Of a stretch of 64,000 nt of DNA, positions 1 to 8,246 are shown in pieces. Each line of letters begins with the position of its first letter. The stretch's first letter is position 1. Location: the NCBI RefSeq assembly GCF_004211145.1, contig NZ_SEBS01000016.1, forward strand, positions 21,358-85,357, read 5' to 3'. The notes beneath the pieces were generated by a model. The model worked only from the letters and a program-made list of their open reading frames with translations, searched no databases and had not been told where the DNA came from. This DNA comes from Flavobacterium sp. (lineage in GTDB: Bacteria; Bacteroidota; Bacteroidia; Flavobacteriales; Flavobacteriaceae). Both the position numbers and the translations under genes were made by a program.

Positions 1-101
1 CCGATAAGCGGATTTACCCATTCGACGGGATCTTGGACCTCATCGACCATTTGGGCCGAAGCCGAAAATCCAATGAGTAAAAGGAAAATTATTCTCTTCA
101 T
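1..101 (-). CDS. GH92 family alpha-mannosidase, second copy (N-terminal fragment)
   Basis: Only the first 33 codons lie in the window. They encode a short signal peptide (MKRIIFLLLIGFSASAQ) followed by VEWVNPLIG, the hallmark N-terminus of glycoside hydrolase family 92; the complete neighbour has YVKPLIGT in the same place. Its start codon overlaps the stop codon of that upstream GH92 gene in an ATGA arrangement (positions 101 to 98 on the minus strand), which suggests translational coupling. GH92 enzymes are calcium-dependent exo-alpha-mannosidases acting on mannan or N-glycans. The family call rests on this short stretch plus context. Confidence 0.8.
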   Translation of the reverse strand, partial: MKRIIFLLLIGFSASAQMVDEVQDPVEWVNPLI

Positions 102-2386
102 TTGCTAGGTTTGTTGGTCATGTAAAATGTAAGTTCACCTCCGTTTACGAGTTGGGAATGTGAAATGAGATCGCGCGGAATCTCTTTGCCATCGAGTTCG
201 ATTTTGCTCACGTACACATTTTTCTCCGATTGGTTTTTGGCCGAAATCACAAGCGTTTTTCCATTCTCGAACTTCAAAGTCGCTTTTTTGACGAGCGGGC
301 TTCCGATCGCGTATTGGTCGGAACCAGGAGCGACGGGATAAAATCCTAAAGACGTGAAAATATACCACGCGCTCATTTGCCCGGCGTCGTCGTTTCCGCC
401 CAAACCGTCGGGACCGGAATGGAACATCTTGCGCAAAATCATCCGCACGCGTTCCTGCGTTTTCCAGGATTGGCCCAGATAATCGTACAAATACGCGACA
501 TGATGGCTCGGCTCATTTCCGTGGACGTAATTTCCGATGATGCCGTCGCGTGTGATGTCTTCAGTGTTTTCGAAGTATTTATCGGGCAATTGCATCGTGA
601 AAAGGGAATCGAGATGGCGTGTAAATTTTTCCTTTCCGCCATTTAATTCGGTCAATTTCGCGACATCGTGCGGGACGTACAAACTGTAATTCCATGCGTT
701 GCCTTCGATGAAACCTTGGCCGTGCGTGTCGAGCGGATCGAACTCTTTTTTGAAGGTTCCGTCGGCCAACTTCGGACGCATGAATCCTGATTTCTTATCG
801 AATACGTTGTTGAAATTCTGGGCTCGTTTCGCGTATGTTTGGGCGACTTCAGTGTTTCCGATATTCTTCGCAAGTTGGGAAATACACCAATCGTCGTAGG
901 CGTATTCGAGCGTTTTTGAAACGGACGCGCCGCTTTTGTCTTCGGGCACATAACCCATTTTCACATAATCCCCGATTCCGTCGTTGTAATACATGTTCGA
1001 CGAGGAAATACACGCCTCAAGCGCCTTTTTCGTGTCGAAGTTCGCGTTTCCTTTCGCCACGGCGTCGGCAATAACCGAGACCGAGTGATAACCGATCATG
1101 CACCAATTCTCGTTGGCATAATGAGACCAGATCGGCAACGCGTGATGCACCGATTGGTCGTAATGCGCTAGCATCGACTTGATCATGTCCGAATTGCGTT
1201 TCGGCTGCACCAAATTGAACAGCGGATGCAACGCGCGATACGTATCCCAAAGCGAGAACGTCGTGTAGTTCGTGAGGCCGTCGGCCCTGTGCACGTTTTG
1301 GTCGAGTCCTTTATATTGCCCGTCCAGATCCATGTACGTCGTCGGATTGATGAAGGCGTGATACATCGCCGTGTAGAAATTGGTTTTGTCGTCTTCGTTT
1401 ATGGTCTCGACGGTGATTTTGTCGAGTTCCTTTTCCCAAAGTTTCTGCCCGTCCGACTTCGCTCTTTCAAAATCCCAATGCGGAATTTCGGCTTTCATGT
1501 TGGCCAAGGCGCCGGCCGATGAAACGGGAGAAAGCGCGAATTTGATTTTGACTTTTTCGCCTTCGGACGTCGCGAAATCGAAATACGCTTTGAGTTTCGG
1601 GCCCGCGGCTTCGGGGAAATTTTTCGATTGGTCGAACTTGCGCCAAAAGCCGTTGTAAATATTTTCGGTATCGTAATTTTTGATGCCGTAATTTTTTATC
1701 GGCTTTGAAAAAGACATCGCAAAATATACGGTTCGCGTCCTCGCCCATCCGTTCGTTTGCCGGTAACCCGTGACCAACGTGTCGTTTTCGATTCGGATGT
1801 AGGTCCAAACATTCTTCTCTTCGTGATTGTAAATGTTTGCCATTAAATCCAAAATGATGTGCGCCTGATCGGACTTTGGAAATGTATATTGATGGAAGCC
1901 GACGCGCGTCGAGGTTGTCATTTCGGCCATTATATTGTCGTCGTCGAGTTTGACTTTGTAGTAATTCGCTTGGGAGATTTCTTTGTCGTGCGAGAATTTC
2001 GAGCGATAGCCTTTCTCGGGATGATCGGCAGTTCCTGGATTCAATTGTAATTTCCCGACGGTCGGCATCATCAAAAAATCACCAAGATCCGAATGGCCCG
2101 TTCCGTTGAAATGCGTGTGCGAAAAACCGACTATAGTTTTGTCGGCATATTGGTAACCAGCGCAATATTCATAGACTTTGCCGTTGTATTTGCGGTCTTT
2201 TTCAAACGCGATCGTATCGGTTTCAGGACTCAATTGCACCGACCCGAACGGAACTGTCGCGCCTGGAAAAGTGTGTCCCATTTTCGCGGTTCCGATGAGC
2301 GGTTTTACGTAGGTGAACTTTGGTTTCTGTTGGGAATAGGCGCTAAAAATAGCGCAAAAGGCAATCGCGGAAAGGATTTTTTTCAT
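98..2386 (-). CDS. GH92 family alpha-mannosidase (exported)
   Basis: The protein has 762 residues. It should hydrolyse terminal alpha-linked mannose from glycans, calcium-dependently, in the periplasm or at the surface. It starts with a signal peptide (MKKILSAIAFCAIFSAYSQQ), then the family opening YVKPLIGTAKMGHTFPGA. The C-terminal half carries the conserved GNEPSHHVAYLYDY block and GGNDDAGQMSAWY...LGFYPVAPG, typical of the catalytic (alpha/alpha)6 domain. I chose the ATG at 2386 rather than an upstream one because it opens directly on the signal peptide. It overlaps the next GH92 gene by 4 bases, so the two form an operon, probably for stepwise mannan or glycoprotein trimming. The linkage specificity cannot be read from the sequence. 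Confidence 0.93.
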   Translation of the reverse strand: MKKILSAIAFCAIFSAYSQQKPKFTYVKPLIGTAKMGHTFPGATVPFGSVQLSPETDTIAFEKDRKYNGKVYEYCAGYQYADKTIVGFSHTHFNGTGHSDLGDFLMMPTVGKLQLNPGTADHPEKGYRSKFSHDKEISQANYYKVKLDDDNIMAEMTTSTRVGFHQYTFPKSDQAHIILDLMANIYNHEEKNVWTYIRIENDTLVTGYRQTNGWARTRTVYFAMSFSKPIKNYGIKNYDTENIYNGFWRKFDQSKNFPEAAGPKLKAYFDFATSEGEKVKIKFALSPVSSAGALANMKAEIPHWDFERAKSDGQKLWEKELDKITVETINEDDKTNFYTAMYHAFINPTTYMDLDGQYKGLDQNVHRADGLTNYTTFSLWDTYRALHPLFNLVQPKRNSDMIKSMLAHYDQSVHHALPIWSHYANENWCMIGYHSVSVIADAVAKGNANFDTKKALEACISSSNMYYNDGIGDYVKMGYVPEDKSGASVSKTLEYAYDDWCISQLAKNIGNTEVAQTYAKRAQNFNNVFDKKSGFMRPKLADGTFKKEFDPLDTHGQGFIEGNAWNYSLYVPHDVAKLTELNGGKEKFTRHLDSLFTMQLPDKYFENTEDITRDGIIGNYVHGNEPSHHVAYLYDYLGQSWKTQERVRMILRKMFHSGPDGLGGNDDAGQMSAWYIFTSLGFYPVAPGSDQYAIGSPLVKKATLKFENGKTLVISAKNQSEKNVYVSKIELDGKEIPRDLISHSQLVNGGELTFYMTNKPSK

Positions 2387-2456
2387 GTGGTTGTGTTGGG
2401 AGCCTAAAGGTAGGGAAAATGAAAATGCACAATGGAAAAAAGCCTCGGTGAGATTT

Positions 2457-2487
2457 AACAAAATACGCAGAAAATGTGTAATTCAAG
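2457..2487 (-). promoter_or_regulatory. Candidate Bacteroidota promoter for the GH92 operon
   Basis: On the minus strand the sequence reads TTGAATTAC, then after about 19 bases TATTTTG. This fits the Bacteroidota -33 (TTTG-like) and -7 (TAnnTTTG) elements recognised by their primary sigma factor. It lies about 70 bases upstream of the GH92 start codon. Confidence 0.45.
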
Positions 2488-2510
2488 TTGGGTGGATTTT
2501 GGTATTTTTC

Positions 2511-2543
2511 AGACCTAACAGGTTTTGAAAACCTGTTAGGTCT
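2511..2543. repeat. 33-bp perfect palindrome, copy 1
   Basis: Two 16-base arms, AGACCTAACAGGTTTT and its exact reverse complement, are separated by a single G. An identical 33-base copy lies at 40683-40715 beside a RAYT-like gene. Here it sits in the 590-base stretch between the GH92 operon and the terminator of the TonB receptor gene. The surrounding TTGGGT...ACCCAA extends the hairpin. Apart from this palindrome, a promoter and short ATCCC/GGGAT hairpins, I see no gene between 2387 and 2978. Confidence 0.9.
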
Positions 2544-2927
2544 TCCGCGCGCGCGAAGCAACCCAACCGCAAAAATCCAATTCGAAACAAGACGTCCTAC
2601 GTCACGCGAACCGTTACTTCAAATTCCATCCGCAACATGCCGTATAAAACTTCGTGCATTCGTGGCAGAAAACCAAAAAAAAATCCCAACAGCAATAACC
2701 GTCGGGATCACATCGCAGCTTATTGGCTGGAAACTTTAACATTATCTACGGTATTTCTATATCCAGCCTAACGATTTTTTTCGGAGGGACAACAGCGACC
2801 CCTCCCCGGTCACAAGTTACACAATCACAAAAACACGGCGCAACATAGAAAACGCAAACTTTCTTAAAATCAAGTAACTAAATAACTTGGAAGAACTTCG
2901 CGCCCTCGGTCAGAAATCCAGCCAAAA

Positions 2928-2961
2928 AAAATCCCGACCAGCCAAAACCGATCGGGATTTA
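2928..2961 (-). terminator. Rho-independent terminator of the TonB receptor gene
   Basis: On the minus strand AAATCCCGA pairs with TCGGGATTT across a 14-base loop, and a run of T follows. It starts 18 bases past the receptor stop codon. Confidence 0.75.
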
Positions 2962-2978
2962 CAACTAAACTCATATAA

Positions 2979-5321
2979 CTAAAACTTCAAAGTTAACCCG
3001 ACCAAGAAATTAATCCCGGCCTGCGGATAAAAACCGGCACCTTCATACGTCACATTCGCATCGTCATACGTATAAAAATACCCATTCGATTCGTACTCAT
3101 AATCGAAAACATTGTTTACCAAACCTGATAAAACGATCGACCTGAAAAACCACTTTTCCTTCCATTCGTACGAAATGTTGACATCCGAAGTCGCGTAACT
3201 GTCAAGCTTCGACATCTCAGAATCGATATTTCCCATATATTGCTCGCCCACGAATTTCGACAAAAGCGAAATCTGGAAATAAGCAAAAGGCGCAACCGTT
3301 ACGATATTCCCGAAGACGACATTCGGCGAAAACGCAATGTCCGTATCGCCCAGATTCGTCAAAACACCGTCGCGTTGAAATACGAAATCCTGGTTTTTGT
3401 TTGAACTTACCGTGACGTTCGGACGGATAGAAACCGCTTTTGTCACCGAAATCGCCGCATCGGCCTCAATTCCCAAACGGTAACTCTTGCCGCTGTTCTC
3501 GCGTATCGGATTTCCGACATCGTCAAGCGCTCCGCTCAAAACCAATTGGTCGTTGTACTTCATATAATATGCGTTCACATTGATTTTCGCCTTTGGACTC
3601 GCGTAACGCCAACCCAATTCGAAATCATCCAATTGTTCCGGACGCGGGCTTCCGTTTTCATAGTCGGTGCGGTTGGGTTCGCGGTTGGCACGAGCATACG
3701 ACGCATAAATGTTGCTGCGATCTGACGCTGAAAACGTGACACCGGCCTTCGGGTTGAAGAAATCGAAACGATCGTTGACGAATCCGGTTTCGGCCGAGTT
3801 CGCATCATAAGAAACGCGCCTGAACTGCAGATCGGCAAAAAGATTGAGTTTCGGAACGATCTGGTAATTCACCTTGGCAAATACGTTCCCGTCTTTTTTG
3901 GTGGCCCTGTCGAAATAATATTCTTGCCCATACTCCAACAGCACCAAACTGCGTGTCCACAACACTTTCCCAAAATGATCGCCATCGTACTGATTCCAGC
4001 CGCCTCCGACTATCGCGTCGAATTTGGAATCCCTATAATTGATCGAAAACGTCGTTCCGTAAAAATCATTGTCAAGCCATTTCTGGTCGATCAGATCGCT
4101 GTTGAAAATCGGAACTCCGTCAATGAGTTGTGAAGGAATTCCGTAATCAGACAAGGTTTCGCCGACGCGGTAATTCTCATAATAACCTTTCCCGATCGTA
4201 TAATGCAATGCCAAAGCCGAACTCCAACGCTCGCTCCATTTTTGCGTCCAATGCAATTGGTAATGGTCTTGTTGGTAGTTGTCGGTTTGGTTGTCGTAGA
4301 AACGAGTGACGCCGTTATCGTCGACGTATTCGCCCGCGCTGTTATAGGTTCGGTCGCTTCGCAGTTTTTCCGGGTCTTCGAGGCCGTTCCAGGATTGGTA
4401 GGTTTTCTCGGTTCCGCCGAAGACGAGCGCCTTGACGAGCGTGCCTTTGTTGACGTACGTTCCCTGCAAAAAGTAACCTTTGAGCTTGGAGAACGCGCGA
4501 TCGATATAACCGTCGGATTCGATGTTCGACAAACGTCCCGCAAGCTCGAAATGGTTTCCCAAAAGTCCCGTGCTGAATTTCACCGTGTGTTTGCGCGTGT
4601 TGAAACTTCCGAATGAATTCGAGATTTCGCCCGCGGCTTTCTCCGAATACGAATCGGTGAGCACATTTAAGCTGGCTCCGAAAGCGCCCGAACCGTTCGT
4701 TGATGTTCCGACGCCTCGCTGCAATTGCAGACTCTCGGTTGACGACGCGAAATCAGGCATGTTGACCCAGAACGTTCCCATGGATTCCGAATCGTTGTAC
4801 GGAACGCCGTTTACGGTTACGTTGACGCGCGTCGCATCGGTTCCGCGAACTCGGATTCCCGAATAACCGATCCCGTTTCCTGCGTCGGAAGTCGTGACCA
4901 CCGACGGCAAATAGTTGAGCAAAAGCGGGATGTCCTGACCCAGATTTCGCTTGGCGATTTCTTCTTTGGAAACATTCGTGAACGTAACCGGAGTCTTTGA
5001 ATTCGCGCGCACCGACCGCACGATCACCTCATCGAGTTTTTGTGTCGAAGTCGTGTCTTTTGGTTGTTCTTGCGAAAATGCGCTGAGTGAAAAAAGCAAC
5101 GCGGTTACAGAGATGACGTTCGCGTGAAGGATGGAAGCGGTTATCCTTTTGCAAGAACCTGGAAGGTTTGGCAAAAGATAAAAGCGCACAGCCTGACGGC
5201 GGCTTGAAAAATAGTTGTCATTTCCCGGCTCGCCATGGCCGCCGGCACGCCCAAGATTTAAAAAACTGACACCTTCGTGCCTTCGTGCCTTCGTGGCAAA
5301 AAAATAAAATAAAGATTTCAT
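2979..5321 (-). CDS. TonB-dependent receptor under a TPP riboswitch (probable thiamine or precursor uptake)
   Basis: This is an outer-membrane beta-barrel receptor of 780 residues from the first in-frame ATG. After the export signal come a short DEVIVRSVRA segment, a plug domain (about residues 105-230, with GYSGIRVRGTDATRVNVTVNGVP) and a barrel of aromatic-rich strands ending in the terminal phenylalanine LTLKF. The TPP riboswitch directly upstream implies repression by thiamine pyrophosphate and a thiamine or thiamine-precursor substrate; TPP-controlled outer-membrane receptors are known in Bacteroidota. The 5' end is odd. The export-type segment (KRITASILHANVISVTALLF..., residues 58-84) lies far from the ATG at 5321 because a copy of an intergenic repeat encodes residues 24-65 in frame. 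The native start may have been lost, or an internal non-ATG start may be used. Confidence 0.85.
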   Translation of the reverse strand: MKSLFYFFATKARRHEGVSFLNLGRAGGHGEPGNDNYFSSRRQAVRFYLLPNLPGSCKRITASILHANVISVTALLFSLSAFSQEQPKDTTSTQKLDEVIVRSVRANSKTPVTFTNVSKEEIAKRNLGQDIPLLLNYLPSVVTTSDAGNGIGYSGIRVRGTDATRVNVTVNGVPYNDSESMGTFWVNMPDFASSTESLQLQRGVGTSTNGSGAFGASLNVLTDSYSEKAAGEISNSFGSFNTRKHTVKFSTGLLGNHFELAGRLSNIESDGYIDRAFSKLKGYFLQGTYVNKGTLVKALVFGGTEKTYQSWNGLEDPEKLRSDRTYNSAGEYVDDNGVTRFYDNQTDNYQQDHYQLHWTQKWSERWSSALALHYTIGKGYYENYRVGETLSDYGIPSQLIDGVPIFNSDLIDQKWLDNDFYGTTFSINYRDSKFDAIVGGGWNQYDGDHFGKVLWTRSLVLLEYGQEYYFDRATKKDGNVFAKVNYQIVPKLNLFADLQFRRVSYDANSAETGFVNDRFDFFNPKAGVTFSASDRSNIYASYARANREPNRTDYENGSPRPEQLDDFELGWRYASPKAKINVNAYYMKYNDQLVLSGALDDVGNPIRENSGKSYRLGIEADAAISVTKAVSIRPNVTVSSNKNQDFVFQRDGVLTNLGDTDIAFSPNVVFGNIVTVAPFAYFQISLLSKFVGEQYMGNIDSEMSKLDSYATSDVNISYEWKEKWFFRSIVLSGLVNNVFDYEYESNGYFYTYDDANVTYEGAGFYPQAGINFLVGLTLKF
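5128..5252 (-). repeat. Structured intergenic repeat element, copy 3 (inside the receptor 5' end)
   Basis: Read on the minus strand it contains AGCCGCCGTCAGGCT, then TATCTTTTG, a stem-loop (CCAAACCTTCCAGGTTCT), CAAAAGGATAACCGCTTCC. This parallels the copies at 14911-15067 and 32402-32464: conserved flanks around a different hairpin. It lies between the TPP riboswitch and the receptor's export signal and is read through in frame by the receptor gene. Confidence 0.65.
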
Positions 5322-5402
5322 CCGTAAAGAATTACGAATAAAAGGGGGAATTATTCTTGGTTATAAATTGGTTTTGCGAGAACTCGGCGTGCACTCCGAA
5401 AT

Positions 5403-5483
5403 TCTTCGTCACTCCCTAAACAGCATTACCTGTTCCAGGTTCGTTGGGTATAATCTCAGCCCTTGGTAGAGCACCCCTTTGAG
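5403..5483 (-). promoter_or_regulatory. TPP riboswitch (THI element)
   Basis: The minus strand shows the conserved thi-box order: AGGGGTGCT, GGGCTGAGATTATACCC, then GAACCTGGAACAGGTAATGCTG and TTTAGGGAG. CTGAGA and the GAACCTG...GGTAATGC block are the two TPP-binding cores. It precedes the TonB-dependent receptor by about 80 bases and should reduce its expression when TPP is abundant. The expression platform is not obvious, since the downstream sequence is altered by repeat words. Confidence 0.93.
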
Positions 5484-5492
5484 ACGTTGCGA

Positions 5493-5634
5493 AATTAATA
5501 ATTAATAATGAATAATTAATAATGAATAATTATTTTCGCTCCAATGACATTCGTATCGAAGTCGACCCGTCAATCTGACCATGATCACTAATTATTCATT
5601 GTTAATTATTAATTATTCATTATTCATTGTCAAT
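5493..5634. repeat. Inverted-repeat element built from AT-rich words
   Basis: The left arm (5493-5534) is made of AATTAATAATGAATAATT words and the right arm (5589-5634) of the reverse complement (AATTATTCATTATTCATTG). The total length is about 140 bases, with a 55-base non-repetitive centre. It separates arfB from the TPP riboswitch and would form a long hairpin in the minus-strand transcript. Confidence 0.6.
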
Positions 5635-6035
5635 CAAAACTCCGGTTTCCGACGCGACTGTTTAATCTCCGAATTCGAACTCTTCGCCCGCAGCCGTTTC
5701 TCCACGACCGACCTCGGAATCTTCGTCGCCTTGCGGATTTTTGGAACGTGCAACGCCTGCGCGATAATCTCAAAAAACCGTTTCGTCACGATTTCTTTGT
5801 TCTTGAGCTGGCTGCGGTCTTCGTCGGATTTTAGGACGAGAATTCCCGATTTTGTGAGCCGTGTGGCGAGTTTCTCACACAGCAATTCTTTTTCTTCGGT
5901 TGAAAAGCAACAGGATTTTTCAAGATCGAACGACAATTCGACCTTAGATGATACTTTGTTGACGTTTTGCCCGCCCGCGCCGCTGGAACGAACGGCTTTA
6001 TATGTAAGTTCTGATGAGATTCTATCCTTGTCCAT
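5634..6035 (-). CDS. arfB: Alternative ribosome-rescue factor / aminoacyl-tRNA hydrolase
   Basis: The protein has 133 residues, the size of ArfB (YaeJ). It should hydrolyse peptidyl-tRNA on stalled ribosomes without a stop codon. The catalytic GGQ lies at residues 21-23 in VRSSGAGGQNVNKVSSKVEL, the class I release-factor signature. A basic tail (KQSRRKPEF) follows, as expected for the extension that enters the empty mRNA channel. It overlaps the end of the DUF4301 gene by 14 bases, so it is the last gene of the chain starting at 9583. Confidence 0.93.
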   Translation of the reverse strand: MDKDRISSELTYKAVRSSGAGGQNVNKVSSKVELSFDLEKSCCFSTEEKELLCEKLATRLTKSGILVLKSDEDRSQLKNKEIVTKRFFEIIAQALHVPKIRKATKIPRSVVEKRLRAKSSNSEIKQSRRKPEF

Positions 6036-7653
6036 GTTGCGGTTGGTGCGCTGGTTTCAATAAATCGTTCACCGTTTTCACGGGATTGAACGTGACGAGC
6101 GGCACTTCTACGAAAACCGTGTTCCATTTCGCCATCGCGCCGTTCCACAAGCCCGGAAGTTCGTAGGCCTTCAAGTCGCGCCCATCTTTGGTCTTGTTTA
6201 CGATAAAGCCGCGTTCGTGATCCACGAAATCAACAAGATTGAACTTGTTTCCCTTGTAATCCTTGGTCGCACACACGATATCGACGGGATTGAAGTGCGT
6301 CGATTTCTCGATGATGGAAACCTGTTGCGGGTTTTGGAGTTCGACCTGTGACGTTTCGACAATCTGAAGCGAAATATTCCCTTGCTGGCCACGTACCCAA
6401 AACGGTCCGCCGCCGGGTTCGCCTTCATTCTTGACCATGCCGCACACGCGCAACGGGCGATTAAGTTTCTGCTTGATGTAGGCGATCTTGTTCTCGTTGG
6501 TGAACTTCGAGAAATCGCTCATCACAGTAATGCTGAGTTTCTTTTTTAGGAACGTCATCATTTCGTCTATGTCGCCGGGCTCGATGTAACCGCTGTCGAT
6601 GCGTTTCAAGTAGTCGAAAATTCGCTCCTGAAGCTCGATAAGGATTCCGCCGAGCGCTTTCTTGTACAGCGTGATGATGTCGATATGGTTTTGGATGACG
6701 TTGTCGATGTTTTTGACGAACACGATGTCGGCATCGATCTTATTCAGGTTGTTGATCAGCGCGCCATGACCGCCCGGTCGGAACACGAGTTTCCCTTCGT
6801 TGTCGCGGAAAGGCTTGTTTTGCATATCAACGCCTATGGTATTGGTCGCCTGGTCCTGATATGAGAAATTCACGTGAAGTTTTACGTTCGAATCGCTTTC
6901 GACTTTGTCTTTTACACGGTCGATGATTGTCTCAAACTCGCTTTGGTGCGCTTCCGAAACCGTAAAATGCAAATACGAATTCCCATTCGAACTCGCATAA
7001 CGCGCGCTTTCACGCAAATGTTCCTCAATTGGCGTCGCCACGTGGTCACTGTATTTGTGAAACGGCAAGATACCTTTGGGTTTGTTGCAGAAATCAAAAT
7101 GTTCGGGATCGAGCAAGGTCTTGATCAGGTCGTAATTGCGTCGGTCGCTTTCGCGCAGTTCGCTTTTGGAACGGTTGCCGTCGAGTTCCGCCAATAAATC
7201 TTTATAAAATGGAAACTTGTCCTTACCCGCGAGAAATACTGAAAGCGCCGACATTTTCGTGCGGTTGATATATGCGTTTATCGTGTCGGTCCTGATGTCG
7301 AACTCATTCAAGAACGTCGACAGGAACTTGAACATACGGCTCGCAGCGCCCGATGCCGGAACGAATTTTTTTAGCTTGAACTGGTTCTTCTTCTCGTCGA
7401 AATAAAGCGCCGCCGCTTCGAATTCCGGTTCCGAAAGCTGCAAGATTCCATCTCCGGGTTTCGCCGCGCGGTCGAGCATCGTCTTGGGAATGCCTTCGCT
7501 AAAGATGCGAAGTTCGTTGGCAACGGTTTCGAGACTGATGCCGTGCTCGCGCATCTGCGAAAGATCAGCCTCGGTAAAACCCATTTTATGTGCGAAGTCC
7601 AAAGCTTCGTTTATGCTGTTCCCTGTTGGGATTTGTTCAATATTTTTCTCCAT
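6022..7653 (-). CDS. DUF4301 family protein
   Basis: The protein has 543 residues from ATG 7653 (MEKNIEQIPTGNSINEALDF). It matches the Bacteroidota DUF4301 family, recognisable by KKFVPASGAASRMFKFL near residue 100 and RPGGHGALINNLNKIDADIVFVKNIDNV in the middle, both resembling nucleotide-sugar-transferase-like motifs. No function is established and there is no signal peptide or membrane segment, so it is likely cytoplasmic. The longer reading frame upstream of the ATG is only the antisense of PnuC codons. It overlaps pnuC by 43 bases and arfB by 14 bases. Confidence 0.85.
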   Translation of the reverse strand: MEKNIEQIPTGNSINEALDFAHKMGFTEADLSQMREHGISLETVANELRIFSEGIPKTMLDRAAKPGDGILQLSEPEFEAAALYFDEKKNQFKLKKFVPASGAASRMFKFLSTFLNEFDIRTDTINAYINRTKMSALSVFLAGKDKFPFYKDLLAELDGNRSKSELRESDRRNYDLIKTLLDPEHFDFCNKPKGILPFHKYSDHVATPIEEHLRESARYASSNGNSYLHFTVSEAHQSEFETIIDRVKDKVESDSNVKLHVNFSYQDQATNTIGVDMQNKPFRDNEGKLVFRPGGHGALINNLNKIDADIVFVKNIDNVIQNHIDIITLYKKALGGILIELQERIFDYLKRIDSGYIEPGDIDEMMTFLKKKLSITVMSDFSKFTNENKIAYIKQKLNRPLRVCGMVKNEGEPGGGPFWVRGQQGNISLQIVETSQVELQNPQQVSIIEKSTHFNPVDIVCATKDYKGNKFNLVDFVDHERGFIVNKTKDGRDLKAYELPGLWNGAMAKWNTVFVEVPLVTFNPVKTVNDLLKPAHQPQHGQG

Positions 7654-8246
7654 TCCGCATACGCCATGATGGCCAAAATCGTAAAAATCACATATTGTAG
7701 CGAGAGGATTCCCAGGCCGCGATAAGCGTAAATCGGGACCGCGATCAAATCGCCGACGATCCACAACGTCCAGTTCTCGATCTTCTTCAAAGCCATGTAC
7801 CACATCGCGGTGAAGAAAAGGCCGGTAATGAAAATATCCAGGTAGTTTTCAGTCCTTATCTCTGTATTTGTGCTATAATATATTGCGAAAATAACCACAA
7901 TCGTGAGTAAAAACATTCCAGCGCCTGTTAATTTTTCTTTGCCGTTTGTTCTCGAAATCGATAAGCCCGCGTCGGTCGTGCCTTTACCGAGCCATTTGTA
8001 CCATCCGTAAATGCTCATGATTGAATAGTAGACGTTTACGAGCATGTCGCCCAGATAATTCGCGCGATAAAGCAGGTAAACCGTGAGAATCGTCGCGACC
8101 AAACCCGTCGGATAGACCAAAATATTCTCTTTTTTGGCGAACCAAACGCTCGCGATCCCGAAGAAAAAAACGATGGTCTCAATCGCGATGACTGACCAAG
8201 GCGTCTGCTTGTAAGACGAGAGGAAAAAATCGTACAAATCAATCAC
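7611..8246 (-). CDS. pnuC: PnuC/PnuT-family vitamin-precursor transporter
   Basis: The membrane protein has about 211 residues and several hydrophobic helices. It carries the family signature SIMSIYGWYKWLGKG and the later WTLWIVGDLIAVPIY. PnuC proteins move nicotinamide riboside by facilitated diffusion; PnuT relatives in Bacteroidota carry thiamine. Sequence alone does not separate the two. The TPP-regulated receptor 2.3 kb downstream makes thiamine plausible, but this gene is not directly behind the riboswitch. I propose the GTG at 8246, which overlaps the GGGP synthase stop codon by 8 bases (GTGATTGA); residues before it are read-through of the upstream gene. The NadR-like ATPase gene I would expect after pnuC in some relatives is not present here. 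Confidence 0.85.
   Translation of the reverse strand: MIDLYDFFLSSYKQTPWSVIAIETIVFFFGIASVWFAKKENILVYPTGLVATILTVYLLYRANYLGDMLVNVYYSIMSIYGWYKWLGKGTTDAGLSISRTNGKEKLTGAGMFLLTIVVIFAIYYSTNTEIRTENYLDIFITGLFFTAMWYMALKKIENWTLWIVGDLIAVPIYAYRGLGILSLQYVIFTILAIMAYAEWRKILNKSQQGTA

Noticed and set aside
7654..7803. A 50-residue N-terminal extension of the DUF4301 protein
   Set aside because: The extension is the antisense-frame read of pnuC codons; the ATG at 7653 gives the family-like N-terminus.
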